Positions 14,578-14,707 of a DNA stretch of 14,707 nt are shown one piece after another (positions within the stretch are counted from its first letter, which is position 1; every line of letters begins with the position of its first letter). The notes beneath the pieces are model-generated. The model did no database searches and had not been told where the DNA came from. It worked only from the letters and a program-made list of their open reading frames with translations. The position numbers and the translations under genes are program-made. The DNA is from JAAYAN01 sp964437215. Its GTDB lineage: Bacteria > Bacteroidota > Ignavibacteria > Ignavibacteriales > Melioribacteraceae. The stretch is from the NCBI GenBank assembly GCA_964437215.1, contig CAYTFZ010000067.1, positions 1-14,707 on the forward strand. Direction: 5' to 3'.

Positions 14578-14707
14578 ATGGAATCGAGTAAATCAATTTA
14601 TCTGATATTCTTAATATTTTTATTAACCTATGTTGTTGCTCAGGAAAATCAGTGGAACAACAAAAAATGCGCGGTTGCTTTAACTTACGACGACGGTTTA
14701 AATGTTC
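14578..14707 (+). CDS. Polysaccharide deacetylase (NodB domain), start only
   Basis: Only the first 43 codons are present; the right edge cuts the gene. Residues 1-22 look like a signal peptide (SIYLIFLIFLLTYVVAQ), so the enzyme would be exported. Residues 32-43 (AVALTYDDGLNV) match the first NodB motif, in which the first Asp is the usual catalytic base and the second binds the metal. Family members remove acetyl groups from N- or O-acetylated polysaccharides or peptidoglycan. The ATG follows the DUF5989 stop by 11 nt, with a weak GCGGGT ahead of it, so it belongs to the same operon. The family call rests on one motif plus the signal peptide. The neighbourhood supports surface-glycan modification. 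Confidence 0.72.
   Translation, partial: MESSKSIYLIFLIFLLTYVVAQENQWNNKKCAVALTYDDGLNV

Noticed and set aside
12085..14707. Saxitoxin biosynthesis cluster
   Set aside because: Only the carbamoyltransferase and the two small SxtJ/SxtK-like genes are present. No polyketide synthase-like, amidinotransferase or other tailoring gene is visible, and the next gene is a polysaccharide deacetylase.

Overview
The window looks like the genome of a free-living member of the Bacteroidota/Chlorobiota side of the FCB group, most likely class Ignavibacteria. The DNA is AT-rich. One secreted protein ends in a type IX secretion (T9SS) sorting domain with the NYPNPFNPTTKI signature common in that class. There are also a PorV/PorQ-family outer-membrane protein and a SusC-like TonB-dependent receptor. 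Several minus-strand genes have clear AGGAG ribosome-binding sites, which fits Ignavibacteria better than true Bacteroidia. This is inference from gene content; there is no rRNA or other marker gene.

Left region (1-11737, all minus strand). In transcription order: an SGLT-like Na+/solute symporter (11737-10265); a TonB-dependent receptor with a carboxypeptidase-regulatory-like domain (10189-6831); a 720-residue secreted protein with an FN3 domain and a sorting-domain-like C-terminus; a PorV/PorQ-family barrel; a lipoprotein with an IPT/TIG domain and six propeller-like repeats; a secreted protein with two near-identical CBM9-like domains and a T9SS type A tail; and a second SSS-family symporter that runs off the left edge. 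Gaps are 18-96 bp, so this may be one long operon. It reads as an uptake locus: outer-membrane receptor, surface binding proteins, T9SS-linked barrel and two inner-membrane sodium symporters. There is no SusD homologue and no degradative enzyme in view, so the substrate is unknown.

The TonB receptor is interrupted by 100 Ns (8351-8450). The last 55 bases before the gap are exactly repeated as the first 55 bases after it. Collapsing the duplicate and dropping the Ns gives one uninterrupted frame of 1067 residues. The gap is therefore very probably a scaffolding artefact between overlapping contigs, and the receptor is intact.

Middle (11738-12084). A 347-bp divergent intergenic region holds two copies of the 13-bp palindrome TATCA-N3-TGATA, 34 bp apart, and a good sigma70-like promoter immediately upstream of the plus-strand genes.

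Right region (12085-14707, plus strand). A NodU/CmcH/TobZ-type O-carbamoyltransferase is followed by a small SxtJ-like membrane protein, a 52-residue DUF5989/SxtK-like protein, and the start of a secreted polysaccharide deacetylase (NodB domain) cut by the right edge. The first three match the sxtI-sxtJ-sxtK gene order of saxitoxin clusters, but nothing else of that pathway is present. A role in decorating a cell-surface or exported glycan is more likely. A 69-nt imperfect hairpin lies between the carbamoyltransferase and the SxtJ-like gene.
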